Positions 10,508 through 23,288 of a stretch of DNA of 57,687 nt are shown in pieces. The stretch is from the NCBI GenBank assembly GCA_003550305.1, contig QKYT01000165.1:1-57687 (forward strand), written 5' to 3'. The DNA is from Glomus cerebriforme. Its lineage: Eukaryota > Glomeromycota > Glomeromycetes > Glomerales > Glomeraceae. Both the position numbers and the translations under genes were made by a program. How positions within the stretch are numbered: position 1 is the first letter of the stretch; the number at the start of each line of letters is the position of its first letter. The notes beneath the pieces were generated by a model that was given only the letters and a program-made list of their open reading frames with translations, ran no database searches and had not been told where the DNA came from.

Positions 10508-12148
10508 TCAATTATATAAATCAAATAGGAAAAGATTCTTTTCTCCATTTACCGAACTTTCATATTCTGATTCAATTCTTTTTCTCTCTTCTTGCATCAA
10601 ACTATATCTTACTTCTTCCAAGAGATTGATAAATGATTCTTCGATATTTGGATTACCATCAACAATATTTTTTCGAAGTTCGTATTCATATAAATTGCAT
10701 TGACATGTTTCTCGTGTAAAGTAAATAGAAGCGAATCGGGTTGAAAAAAGTGTATGTTTAAGTTGTGAATGTTGCGAGAATTTATTGTATAATGCTTTGC
10801 GCAAAATACTTTCTAGCAAAACATTTCTATTTTGAGAGTTCATTTCAATCAAAGAAGTCTTCTCCATTTCGCGTTTCATAGCATTGACTGTAATATATAT
10901 TAATTTGTCTTAATAAGAATTTCGAAAAAAAAACATTTCATTTCAATTTTCTTACAATATTGTTTAGCATCAAGCCAAATTTTATCATTGATTTCCATTG
11001 CTGCTGGATAAGAAATATTGAATTCGTGGTAACAAGTAGTAAATTTTTTCTCATCAAATAAAGTCGTTCTTCCATTGACCTCCTTGTTGCGATCATCCTA
11101 CCAATAAATTATTTCGATTAATATGAACTTTATAAAAAAAAAAAAAAGAAAAAAAAAAATTACGAATCTGACATATTTAAAAAATACCTACATTGTTGAA
11201 ATATGACATTATTTGTGGGATGATGTCAGAAACTTTAATCCCTTGTATACATGCCGTAGCTTTAGCAGTCCTACATTGTTCATCGATCCATGAACGCGAT
11301 ATCTCATACGCGTTAGGCCAAATTACAACCATTTCTAAAATTTTTCGACAAAAACGAACCCGAAGAGCTTTTAACAAAGCTGTAACAGCGCTGATAGGAA
11401 TAATAGGTTCCGAAGTAATGAATACGATGATATTCCAATTACGTGTCCAACAATTTACGACAACATCGGTAACAAGCTTGACGATTGGTGCGATGTTTAT
11501 GTGATCTTGGATATCATGGAACAAAACATGAAATCCATGTGCATTATATTCTTGCAAAAAATATTTGCTTAAATCATAATTGAATGAAATAAATAATGCG
11601 ATATTATGAATTGGTTTAGATTGCTTTATTGTAATAAATGCATCATTTGGAAGGGAATCGAATGTCAATTCTTGAGTGAACGAGGCATGTTCTATCTTTT
11701 GCTCATTGTTGTTGCCTAATTTTATTTCACTCAGATGATCAAGTTCAGTGATAATTGGATGTTTTGAGATCTTGTAGGGTTCATCACTAATTTTATTTTC
11801 TTTTTGAATAGATAATTCCTGCAATTTCCTCTCCAGGATTGGTATAACTTTTGATTCAATCTCTTTGGTTGATTTTCGTACATTCAATTGATTTATGATA
11901 CAAGGAACATTATTATTTAATGAACTAACAAATTGATTATCTTGATCTTTGATGTTTTCATCTGAAATCAAAAAATTTTCCTTTGAATACTCCAAAGTGT
12001 TTGTAGTTGTTCTTTCTTGGGGACTATGAAAGAAATTTGGAAAACTCTCAATTAATTTACGAAAATCGTTATCATATTCACGTAATGAATCATTATCATG
12101 ATTCTCAGGCAAAAAATTCTTGTTAAAATAACGCGTAGAAGAGGACAT
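10508..12148 (-). CDS. NYN-like domain fused to a degenerate NADAR (YbiA-like) domain
   Basis: Three minus-strand exons, 12148-11192, 11097-10956 and 10887-10508, join in phase (donors GTAGGT and GTAAGA; acceptors TAG and CAG) into 492 residues. Residues 1-~180 are polar and low in structure. About 180-300 alternates strands and helices in the order of a NYN/PIN-like fold: HNIALFISFNYD, then IVKLVTDVVVNCW, then NWNIIVFITSEP and EMVVIW; the acidic residues expected after the first and fourth strands are replaced (FIS, TSEP). About 325-470 matches NADAR/YbiA: FDEKKF, WLDAKQYFNAMK for the family's WxTSEHYFQAxK, ALYNKFSQHSQLKHTL, and a final EEVRYSL for the LMxxRxxL helix. The Glu of SEHYF and the WG motif are missing. 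NADAR proteins act on ADP-ribose or riboflavin-related N-glycosides; this copy may only bind. The NADAR call is firmer than the NYN call. Confidence 0.6.
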
Positions 12149-12638
12149 ATTTTATGAATCAAGTGCAAAAAAAGTAAAAGATTTGTGAAGACTTTTAATA
12201 AAGAAAATTATTCAAATTATACTATCTAATGACTATAAAATACTGTGAGAATAAATGTATGTTATTTATAGCCATGTAGCTGAAAATCATTTTCAAAAAT
12301 GCAAAACCTGTTTCGGCCGTTCAAATCAAAAATCTCGTAAAAATTGTAAGGAAAAATATAGTTTAATGACTAAGTCAGAACGTATTTTGAGATTTTGAGA
12401 TATGATAATTTGTTCGCATTACTCATCATATTAAATATATTGAAAACGCGAACCAATATTGTACATTTTTGATTGATGAAGGCATGAAACTACGTGTAAT
12501 TATTTAGTGAAAATGATCAGTTTTTCCGTGATAAATTAAATATTTTGAATTCTTTATTATATTTATGTATGAACTTTTCTTAAAAATAAAAATACAAAAA
12601 AGATTGAATTTGCATTTATTAAAAAAAAGTATTCATAC
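12149..12638. other. Intergenic, with a short Cys-containing relic
   Basis: Contains the 5' flank of the NYN-like/NADAR gene. Near 12290-12390 the plus strand reads CKTCFGRSNQKSRKNCKEKY then stops, resembling a degraded zinc-knuckle segment; otherwise nothing is seen. Confidence 0.35.
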
Positions 12639-14053
12639 TTAAAATGATCGATAATCATATAACCTCAATAAATTTCTTTCTAACATCGCGATGGTTACTT
12701 TACCTACAGCAGGAACATAAATACTAGCTTTTTCTTTAACATTATCTTCAAAATTTTTAAATGCGGAAAAATTTATAGTTACAGCTCCATCACGTAATAA
12801 AGCAGTAGGAACTTTATAAGAAGGTGTTGGCACTCCAGTTATTACTACATCTGAAAGTGGTAAAATGTCTTCAAGCTTTAAATTGGTATCTTGAACCTAG
12901 TAAAAATATAAATAAATAAATTAAATAACCTATAAATTAGAACTTTCTTAAATAAGATTTAAGACTTTTAATTCTTTTTATACCTCATGTTTTCTTAATC
13001 TCAAACCGGTTCCACGATGAAATTCTTGAATATTATTTATATCTACAGAATATACTTTTCCTCCATCATTAGCTAATAAAGCAGCCAGAGGACGTCCTAC
13101 AATTTCACTACGATTAATTATAGTAATTATACGACCATGTAATCGATCTCCGTATGGAAGAACTGGATTATATACTCCGATATATTCCAATACCTAAAAA
13201 AATGCTTAAAAGATTATTTAGGCATATGTTATATATATAAAGAATGACTATACAGATATTTACCTTAACTATGGCTAATGGGGTACAAGGGATGATGCAT
13301 TTTTTAGTTTGTTTCTCGTCAAGAAATCGATTATTATGATACATATTGTATATATATTTATGACATAATCCTTCTACATCTTTTGAAACACTAACAACAT
13401 TTTGAAGATATTGATCCTAAAGAAAATAAAAATCTAAATTTAAAATTAAAATTTATTTTTTTAAAAAAAAAATTTCATTTCTTAGGTTAAAGCTTACCTG
13501 ACGATCTCCAAATACAGGATAATAAACCATTATACCATGTACGCTATCATCTTCATTAGCTTCAACAATTAGATCTTCCAATTGTTCTCTATTACATTTT
13601 CTTAATTCAAATATTACACCGGTTTCTTCACAAGTTTTCGATGTAGATTCTGCATATTTTATAGCAGCTGGATCTTCATTGGCAAGGAATCCAACAAGTT
13701 TTGGTTTAATTCCACGAGATTTTATTGTAGCCTTTATTTCTTCTCTATAAGGTTTTAATACCAAATATTGTAGTGAACTTTTATTGCAGTTTTTATGTAG
13801 ATTATAATTTAAGTTTTGATGATGGTGGTGATATGGTCGAGTCTTGATTATCCACCTGATTATTGTTTTTTTTAGTTTTATATGTATCTAAATGCTTTTT
13901 TTTTTTTTTTTGAATTTTTGGTTTAAAACTTAATTTTTTTTTTTTTGATCTAGTGGATTATTTAAAGGTATTTAAGATTATGTATATTTATAAAATAAAA
14001 ATTTACCTAAAACTCGCTGAAATTTCTTTTGCTAAGATAGTTTTGCACGACAT
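12639..14053 (-). CDS. MTD1: NAD-dependent methylenetetrahydrofolate dehydrogenase, cytosolic (MTD1 type)
   Basis: Five minus-strand exons, 14053-14007, 13777-13498, 13416-13264, 13193-12984 and 12896-12639, join in phase to 315 residues, close to the ~320 of yeast Mtd1. The enzyme oxidises 5,10-methylene-THF to 5,10-methenyl-THF with NAD+, supplying one-carbon units in the cytosol. Residues 1-120 form the folate-binding domain with LVGFLANEDPAA at 43-54 and the YAESTSK stretch at 57-63, whose Lys aligns with the catalytic Lys of the FolD family; GIMVYYPVFG follows. The Rossmann half has INRSEIVGRPLAALLANDG and VYSVDINN, the NAD-type signature of monofunctional enzymes, then VVITGVP and GKVTIAMLERN near the end. 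No mitochondrial presequence is seen: the start MSCKTILAKEI matches the family's usual N terminus. ELP1 lies head to head, with 314 bp between the starts. Confidence 0.93.
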
Positions 14054-14367
14054 TTCTGAAAAAAAAAAATTTCGATTGTAAATTGAATAATATATATAGA
14101 TTATAAAATAAAGATATCTTTAAAAGTTTATATTACCCAAGTTATAAGTTAAAAGTATATTAAAAAATTAATTTTACGCGAGAGATTCGAGAGAACCAGA
14201 TAATCAAAAAAAAAAAAAAAATTCTTTTTTGTATTAGACGTTAGTGTAACATTTTATTATCTAACCGCAGCAGAGCATTAGATCAAAAAAAAATAAATAA
14301 ATAAANAAAAAAAAAAGGTTTTTGTTCTTTCAAAAAATAAAAAGAAAAATTTGATTTCAAAAAAAAC
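14054..14367. promoter_or_regulatory. Bidirectional intergenic region between MTD1 and ELP1
   Basis: The two genes diverge from this 314-bp stretch, so both promoters should lie here. It has several poly-A/T tracts and one ambiguous base at 14306; no specific factor site is recognised. Confidence 0.5.
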
Positions 14368-17300
14368 ATGAAAAGTTTAAATTTACTTTCACAAAAAATT
14401 TCTTCTTGTTCTTCTAAGCTTGGAAAAACTTTTTTAATAAATAATGAGGATGAGACAAAGTACCTTTTAAAATTCTCCAATTCTTTAACTCATGTCGAAC
14501 TTGTTAAAGATTCAGAGGTAAAGTTTACATTTTTTAAAACGTTCTTTAAAAACATGACGTCTTTCTTATACATTTTATTGATTCAAGTTTTTAAGTTGTC
14601 TAATTGATTTTAATTTCAATTTCTTTATCTTTTTTTTTTCGTGAAAGGTAGGTATTGACAATGTGGCCAAATGAAAAAAATGTTACAGATTTGGATTCAA
14701 TAATTTGTGGAATGCATCTTTCATTATATGATCAAGCTATTTGTATAGCGTTTCATGATGGCAATATCGTAATTTTTCATTTGGATTCATCGGAAGAGGT
14801 AACATAATACTCATAAATCTTTTTAATTATATCGAATTTAATTAAATAATAATTATAATTTGTCTTAATTGTTTTTTAAAATGGATTTATAGATTGAAAT
14901 TGTTGGATCAATTGAATCTAAGATCCAATGCATGGAATGGAGTCCGGATGAAGAACTAGTTATCTTTGTTACTGGTATGAAATAATTTAAAATTTTTATA
15001 TTTTAGTTACAATTTTGATTGAATTGTTGGATATTAAAATAATGCAATATTAAATTTATTATTTTATAGGAAATAATACAATATTGGTAATGACTAAAGA
15101 TTTTGATGTTATAACAGAATTTCCAATTAGCGTGGAAGAAACTGGAGAAGGTGAATGATGAGTTAGAATTTTAAAATTTAATAAAGTATGTTTATTAACA
15201 CATTATTTAAATAAGCTGTTAGTGTAAGTGTTGGATGGGGAAAAAAGGAAACACAGTTTCATGGATCAGCAGGAAAATCTGCTGCACAAAATAAAGTGGA
15301 TATTTCTGGTTTTACTATTTCTCAAGATGATGATTCAAAACCACGTGTATCATGGATTGGGGATGGGAGTATGTTTTGTTGTTCAATAATTGATCCTGAT
15401 AAAGGTGATTATTTATACAATTCTTTAAGAAAGACTTGGACGATTACTTTGATATTTAATTTTTGGAATGTAATATAGGACTTCGAGTTATTCGTGTTTA
15501 TAACAGAGAAGGTGTGTTACAATATACTAGTGAACCTGTTGATAAACTTGAACACGTATTGTCATGGAGGTATGAATTATATATTCAAAGAAATTTATTT
15601 TTTTACGATTATATTTATAACTATGTAAATTTTTTTTTAAGGCCATTAGGAAATTTGATTACTTCAAGTCAGAAGTTGCCAAATAAGCATGAAATTATTT
15701 TCTTTGAAAAAAATGGATTAAGACATGGAGAATTTTCATTACGTGAAACACAGCCTCATAAGGTAATAGGTGATTTTAATCTTTTAAATATTGTATATTT
15801 ATTTATATGAAATATTTATATTTTTGTAGATTATTGAAATCTTGTGGAATTGTGATTCTACAGTTTTAGCTGTATGGATAGAGAGAATAATATCAGATAC
15901 TGAACATTCAACTTGTGGTATTCATGATTTCATTTTAGAGATAATTAATTTTTTTTCGATTATATTTTAATGTTTTAATTATTAAATATTTAGTTCAATT
16001 ATGGAATATGAATAATTATTATTGGTATTTGAAACAAGAGATTCAATGTCAATTTGGTAGTAAAATAACTAGTGTTGCTTGGGACATCGAAAAAGCACTA
16101 AGATTACATTATACTACGACAAGTAAGAATTAACGGGATAATATTAATAAATTGGAAATTTATTAAGATAGTTGAGCGGAATCAGAAATTTGTATTATTG
16201 CTACCCTATGAAGTAAGAAATATCTATTAAAATTTTTTTTTTTTATAGATGATTATTACTGTCTGGATTTCTGTTGGGATATTTTTAGTGCAAATACAAT
16301 TTCAGACAAAAATGTTGCTCCAGTTGCAGTTATTGATGGATGTATCCTTTAATATTTTCATAACATATGGACTAAAAATAATATTCATGCACAATTATTC
16401 TTGTTTTATTATATCTAATATTGCTATTAATTCCTTAACGCGTAATAAAATAATAGTCTCCGTAAATCTTACACCGTTTAGAGTGATGAATGTACCACCA
16501 CCAATGTTTGCATTCTCTGTACAACTTTCGAACCCGACATCTAGTGTATCATTTTTACCAAATAATGGAGGAAATTATTTTGCTGTACTTGAAGCTAATC
16601 AGCAAATTACACTTTTTGAGTGGAGTGGGGCGCTTGAAAGACCTATTAAAGCTCCAACATGTATAGGATCTATTCAGTATGTTATCAAATATTTTATAAC
16701 ATAAAATAATATTAATTATTAATTTTTTTATAATTTACTTAGAGTTAAAGATTCAAACAATGATCAAGGAATATTGAGACAAATTGTATGGTTCAATCAA
16801 TCGGTTATATACTGTTTACATTCTATCAAAGATAAAAATAATTATGATAACCTGGTTGCGATTTACTTGACTTATGATGAGAACGGTAACGCAAAATGTA
16901 TGTCGTATGAAAAGTATAATATTTGTCAAAAAGTTTTAAGATTATACTTTAACCCAAATTACGAAGAATTGTGGTTTGAAAATACTTTTGGGAAAGTTTT
17001 TAAAGGTATTAAATAATTAAATTTATTGATAAACAAATATGAAAGGTTTATATTCATAATAACAAAAAGGTTAATTTTAGTTGAAGTATATATGGATCAA
17101 ATTAATAAATTTATCGAAAATAATGATCCAACAATAAAGATAAAAATACAAGATGATTCTTTTAGTTTTCCTGAAGTATGTAATTGGATATCTTTAACTA
17201 AAATTGGAAGAGATGAAAGAACCGAGGTAAAGATATTATAATTTAAATATTATTTCTTTTTTTAATAATATTAAATTTAATTTAAATTTTTTTAGAATGC

Positions 17301-20300
17301 GATAATAGGATTGAGTGAAAATAACAAGTTATATGGAAATCATATAAATATATCAACGGAATGCACATCATTTTTTATACATAACGATTTTCTTATATTT
17401 ACTACTTTAAGTAATACTGTCAAATTTTTGCCACTTCAAGCTAATTTATCAGGTAAAGAAATTAAGGTTATCTTGGTGATTTAAATTTTACGTCATATTT
17501 ACAAATATATATAATATTTTTGGATTATAGATTGGGAGAATTTTAATAATAATGAGTCCCATCCTTATGATGAAACTGTTAGAAAGATAGAAAGAGGGGC
17601 AAAGATAATATGTGCTGTTTATTTTGATGTTTTTCTTATATTACAGGTAATTCACATTTCCAAATTAAATATTTTAATATTATTGAATAAATTATTAATT
17701 TATTTATTAATTTAAGATGCCTAGAGGAAACTTGGAAACTGTTCATCCACGAGCATTAGTTTTATCTTCAGTGCGAGAATCATTAAATCGGTAAATTTTA
17801 TAATTTTCTCTTACTGCATATAATTATATATAATTATATTAACTTTTTCTCTTTACATTTCTTAGATTAGATTATTTATCAGCTTATATGACTTGTAGAA
17901 AACATAGAATTGATTTAAATATTTTATATGATCACGAACCTGAATCATTCTTGAATAATGTTGAATTATTTGTTAATCAAGTTGAAAAAGTTGATTATTT
18001 AAATTTATTTTTATCAAGTTTAAGGTAAACTTATTATATATATTATATTATAAGTATTAATATTCGAAATATTTTTTAAAAAAATTTTTTTTTTTTTTTA
18101 GGAATGAAGATGTGACTAAAACAATGTACCCTAAAATAGCTATAGGTTCAAAATCTAGTATACCCGATGATACGGAGTAAGTTCCCTTTTTTCAAAACAA
18201 AAAATGTGTAAATAATTTAAGGCCTAAAAAAAAATATTTTTTTTTTTCAAAAAAAAAAGGACACTAGATGTTACAATAAAAGTTAATAGTATATGTGATG
18301 CAATTCGCGGAATTTTAGAGTCTTTGGATTTTAAAAAATATCTCCAATCTATAATAACGACTTTTGTAAAAAAATCCCCGCCAGAGCTAGAATCCGCTTT
18401 AAATTTTTTGGCCAAATTAAAAGGTGAGAAAACTTATAAAAATTAGTTTTATTTAATTTATTTATTTTTAAATTATTATTTAATTGTTAGATCAAGATTT
18501 AAGCCTTGCGGAAGATGCTGTAAAATATGCAATATTTTTAGTGGATGCAGATAAATTATTCGACGTTGCATTGGGAATGTATGATTTTAGTTTAGTACTT
18601 TTGGTTGCTCAGCAATCTCAAAAGGTAGTTTCTAATCTATTAAAGGGATTGTACTTTTTTTATGGTATTTAATATATATTACATTTTTTTTAAGGATCCA
18701 AGAGAATATTTATCATTTTTAGCAGAACTTGAAAGTCATCCGAAGTATTATCAAAGATTTAAGATTGATGATCATCTTAACAGATATGAAAAAGCTTTAT
18801 ATAATTTAAGTTTAGCAGGTAATAAATTATTTATTTAGAACATAATTAGTTTTTATAATCATTTTGATATTGAAGCTTTATCTAATTAATATATATATTT
18901 TAGGTGAAAATTATTTTGAACAATGTTTGATATATCTTCAAGAACATCAACTTTATAAATCAGCTATTAATATTTTTTCCAATGATAATGAAAGATATAA
19001 AGTAAGAATTAAAATGATTTTAACGATTTTGTTTTATTTTTATCATAAAAGTTCTTTATTTAATTTTGTTAATATATATATATATATTTTTTTTTTTTTA
19101 CAGAGAGTCATGTCTCTTTATGGAGATTACTTAGGCGAAGAGTCTAACTTCGAGGAAGCTGGATTAGGTACAAATAAATTTCGTTTTTTTATTAGGTTAT
19201 TCCTAATTATTAATAATTAAACCCGTTAATTTTGATATTATGATTTGTTTAGCATATGTTATGGCTGGAAATAAGTCAAGTGCACTTGAAGCTTACAAAA
19301 AATCAGGAGCGTGGCGTGAAGCATTTGCTATTGCTCAAGAATTAAAATATTCTTCAGATGAAATGTTTCTATTGTCCAAAGAACTTTCTGGTATATGTTT
19401 GATATTGGATATTCGGTTTATTTTTTTTTTATTAAACAATTATTTAACATTATTATAATTATTAGAAACATTAGCTGATAAAAGACAGTATCAGGAAGCT
19501 GCTCAGATCTTATTGGATTACACAAGGGTTAGTAATTATCCATAAACATTTCATTTTTATGATATTATAAAGTATATTTATTAAATAATATAATTGTTCT
19601 TTATAGCAACCTGAAGATGCTGTAGTGTTGCTTAATAAAGGACATCATTGGAAAGAGGCCATACGCATCGTAAGTAGATCAATTTGGTTCGTTCTTATTA
19701 CAAAATTGACTAAATTTCTAATCAGAATTGATTATATTTATCTTTGTGTAGTCTTATATGTATGACAGAGCAGATCTCATAGAGACTAATGTTAGACCAA
19801 GTGTCCTTGAAGGTAATGCTGATATGTAAAGTAAAAGTATATAAACTATATAATTGTGTGATAAAGATCTAATTATTTTTACTATAGGACATAATAATCT
19901 ACTCCAGGACATCAATTCTATGTTGGATCAGTTAAGTCTGCAAACTGTGCGATTACAAGAAATTCTTCTTAATAATGCCAAGCAATCCGGTAAGTGAATA
20001 TTTAGAAAAAACTAACAATAAAAAAAAAGGAAAGATTTTGAAGATTTTGACTTCTTTCTCTAGATTTAGAACAATTTGAGAATGACGAAGCAATGGATAA
20101 TGTTGATGTATTTTCTGATACAAGTTCAATGGCAAGTGGGTTTACTCGATATACAAAATCAAATACTCAATTGAGTATCCAGTCTACAAAGAGCGGGTAA
20201 ATATTAATCTATGTATCAGGTTTGTTTTTTTTAAGAACATATGTATACAATTTTATATACTTTATTATGTAGGAAAAGCGCTAAGAGTCGCAGACGAGCT

Positions 20301-20754
20301 GAAAGAAAGAAAGCTCGTGGAAAGAAAGGAAGTATATACGAAAAAGAATATTTGTATGATTCTTTAAGAAGGTTAATTGAAAGATTTAATAACACCAAAG
20401 GTAAATACAAAATTAGTTTTAAATTATCTATTTCGTAATATAACTAACCATAAAAAAAATAATACTCATTTTTTAGTGGAAGTAACAAATTTGTTAAGTT
20501 GTTTGGTCACATTGGGATATTTGAAAAATGCGCAACAAATACAAAATGTTTTTGAAAATTTAGAAGAAAAGATCAAAAATAATATTGACAAAATATTTGT
20601 TATACCTTCAATTACAACAACGAATATAACATCAAATGTCAATATTAATAATAATTCCGAACTTTTGATTAATCAACAGAATTCGGTAAATTTGGCAATG
20701 TATGAAAAACCAAAACTAAATCTAATTAATTGGAAATTACAAATTATCCGATAA
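14368..20754 (+). CDS. ELP1: Elongator complex protein 1 (ELP1/IKI3/IKAP)
   Basis: Thirty-one exons join in phase to 1309 residues, the usual family length. Exons: 14368-14517, 14652-14798, 14893-14974, 15070-15150, 15216-15404, 15479-15569, 15642-15762, 15830-15917, 15994-16122, 16249-16341, 16457-16676, 16743-17005, 17081-17226, 17296-17452, 17531-17646, 17717-17790, 17866-18024, 18102-18176, 18260-18423, 18491-18624, 18695-18818, 18904-19001, 19104-19167, 19253-19390, 19466-19527, 19607-19669, 19752-19811+1, 19888-19989, 20064-20196, 20273-20400, 20477-20754. ELP1 is the scaffold of Elongator, which modifies wobble uridine 34 of tRNAs. The N-terminal half shows WD40-type beta propellers (MEWSPDEE, VSWIGDGS, LWNMNNYYWYLKQE, LTPFRVMNVPPPM); the C-terminal half is a TPR-like helical solenoid (SALEAYKKSGAWREAFAIA, QYQEAAQILLDY, NKGHHWKEAIRI). 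A basic patch KSRRRAERKKARGKKG near 1178-1193 matches the tRNA-binding region. Exon 25 uses a GTTAGT donor. Confidence 0.95.
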
Positions 20755-21491
20755 TAGTAATAGTTAATATAGTTGTGTTTCTGAGATTTTGATTAATTAA
20801 TTATTTATTTGACAAAAAAAATAACGGAAGAACCCATTTTGCCTCATGAATGTCACACATAATCATGTAAAGATTTTGTTGATCTCGTTTTTTATCATGA
20901 TTATCAACCAATAAAAACAAATCAGATAAAACAAATTAGCCAGAATTGTGTCCGAAAATTTCACAAGCCCTAATTAATCACGTTAAAGTTTTATTAGGAA
21001 GTACTTATATTTTTAGTTGCGTTTTGAAAGACAAAAATATTAGAATTGTTCCCAACACTAATCCATGCGAATGATTATTTATTCGCTTGTAGTCTGGCGC
21101 AGTGTTGTTGTAAAGAAAAGCATATATTTTATTAAGTTATATATATATAACACCCCCTTAGGCTTTAAAAGATCCGGGCATAATACATAACTCAAAATTC
21201 TTAATTTTGGTAAAATGGCAAGTCTATATTAGACCTATCTATTTTTTTTTTCATAGTTAGTGGATATCTTAGAGAAAAATTCAATTCCTTTTTTTTTCTC
21301 AGTTTACCAGAATTACTTTACCGCGCTAATCAAAAAAAACGCGTCAAAATTAATTGGCTTATTATTGTGTAACTGATTATTATATTAATTTATACAAATT
21401 TAGATGAAAGTTACTTTAAGTAATCTGTTTATTAAACTTATTCATTGATTAAGTAAACTCTTGTTTTCAAACGCTGTATATTACATCCACC
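20755..21491. other. Intergenic between ELP1 and the isochorismatase gene
   Basis: No gene or clear repeat seen. A TATATATATA tract lies near 21140, and the last ~100 bp should hold the promoter of the downstream gene. Confidence 0.45.
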
Positions 21492-22561
21492 ATGCTAAAC
21501 TCCATTCCTTACGACTCCAAAAACGTTGCTTTGTTGGTTATTGATATGCAAGTGAGTAATAATAAATATTCTGTCCCGAAAATCTGCAATCTCTCTAAAC
21601 TTTCTTTCTTGATAGGAAACTCCTCGTAGAGAGGTCATTGATATTATTCCAAAGGTGCAATCAATTGTCAAGACTTGTCATGAGAAAAACATTCCCGTTT
21701 TTTGGACCCAGCATGGCCACAGAAATCTCGAATTTGATGGAGGTGCTGTTGGACGATGGGTACATAATTTAATATCATTCCTGCGATTTTTATAAATATT
21801 TGGACTAACAAATCAATGCTTTTTTTTAAGTGGGGAGATAGGAATATCAAATGGGGATCCGAAGAATGGAAAATATTGCGAGAATTGCAACCGTTCGTTT
21901 CAGTTAGCGTTTAATTTTTTTTTATATCGTTTTGAATTCAATTAGGATTCAATGTAAAAGGAATTTTACTGATTTCAATTTGTCTCTTTCAGCGATCTCC
22001 AACCTCACTTGATATCCTTGACTTCGTTATTAAAAACAAAACACGCTATGATGCCTTTCACAATACTGAACTTAGTTCCTTGCTTATCTCTCTTGGTATA
22101 AAGACACTAATCATCTCTGGTATAGAGACAAATTTATGTTGTGAATCAACTGCCAGAAGTGAGTAAAGGAAGTTATGGAGGAAGGTTAATTCATTATATG
22201 TAATTTATTTCGAGTTTAAGATGATTGTATAATAATGTTAACCTCCCTTCATAATATATAATTATGCAAGACGAAAAGAGGAATTTTTTAATTATATCAT
22301 TCATATCAATATATCACAAATTTTTACAGGAGGATTTGACCAGGATTATAATATAGTTTTCCTTAAGGATGCAACTACTACAGAGAACGAAGAAATGCAC
22401 GAGGTAGAAACGCTTTTTCACATAGTTATTATTTATCTAAAATCGTTGAGTCATTAAAATAATTCGTTTTTTGCAAAAAGGCAACCCTACTGAACTTGGG
22501 ATATGGAGTAGCCAAAATCGCTACTGTTGTTGAGGTTATCGAGTGGCTTGACAAACGTTAA
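21492..22561 (+). CDS. Isochorismatase-family cysteine hydrolase
   Basis: Six exons, 21492-21551, 21616-21759, 21831-21902, 21993-22158, 22330-22403 and 22481-22561, join in phase to 198 residues, normal for single-domain members. The family triad is visible: Asp18 in VALLVIDMQ, Lys108 in NKTRYDAF, and Cys141 in SGIETNLCCESTAR, with the Gly-Ile-Glu before it forming the usual cis-peptide region; KDATTTENEEMHE is the conserved segment after the nucleophile. Such enzymes hydrolyse isochorismate, nicotinamide or other amides and ethers; the substrate cannot be told from the sequence. No signal peptide is present, so it is probably cytosolic. The exon 3 donor is taken as GTTAGC, which keeps phase and gives the expected spacing. 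Confidence 0.88.
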
Positions 22562-22736
22562 TTACTTCCGTTTATCTTGGATTAAGATCATTCCCTCAAT
22601 GGGAAAAATAGAGTTTAAGAATAGCGATATTTAATGTTGGCTAAAATATATATTTTGTACTAATAAGCACATATTTATTATTTATTCATATTAAACATAG
22701 TCATAAATTTATATTATTATGAAATAAAGTTTGCAT

Positions 22737-22987
22737 TTAATATTCTAAAATTATACATACTTTGGAACATATTTTTATTGTGCAATAGATCATAAAACTT
22801 AGTTTTCTAGTTTCTTCAGGTAATGTGAAATCAAATTGACGCGTATTGTAATCTGTAAAGAAAAAATAGGAAGTTAAAATCTTAAGAAAATAATCAGTAA
22901 ATAAAATTCAAACATACCATTAACAATAGAAATAGCTGGCAAATGACGGCTGGCCGATTGGTGATTTAGTTTTGGTCTTTCCCGCAT
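22737..22987 (-). CDS. Short spliced ORF, possible gene fragment
   Basis: Minus-strand ATG at 22987; exons 22987-22918 and 22852-22737 join in phase across a 65-base intron (GTATGT donor, TTTCTTTACAG acceptor) to 61 residues. The region around the junction reads like real protein (RHLPAISIVNDYNTRQFDF, then TLPEETRKLSFM). In-frame sequence continues upstream for 12 more codons before a stop, so it may be the end of a longer, broken gene. No family recognised. Confidence 0.35.
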
Positions 22988-23288
22988 AGGATTAACGGAA
23001 TCAACTTCATCAGCGGTTTTAAATTAATTCAGAATGCTCTCATCCGAACCTTCAAACGAGTTTTGCAATATATTTACTATATATACCGCCATCGGACGCT
23101 TCATTGGACATATGCGCCGATCTATACCCTAACCCTAAATTTTTGAGACAACCCCAAATTTTAGTAGCCAATCCGGCATAGTGACAGTCAGTTATTTGAC
23201 ATCCGAACTGAATTTTTTATATTTATTCCGTTCTTTTACAATTATGTAACTTGTGTCACTAAGTAAAACGTATAAATTTTCAGTCGTC

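Noticed and set aside
23125..23142. Telomere-like CCCTAACCCTAAAT
   Set aside because: Only two copies of the telomeric hexamer, with no extension on either side; too short to call a telomere relic.
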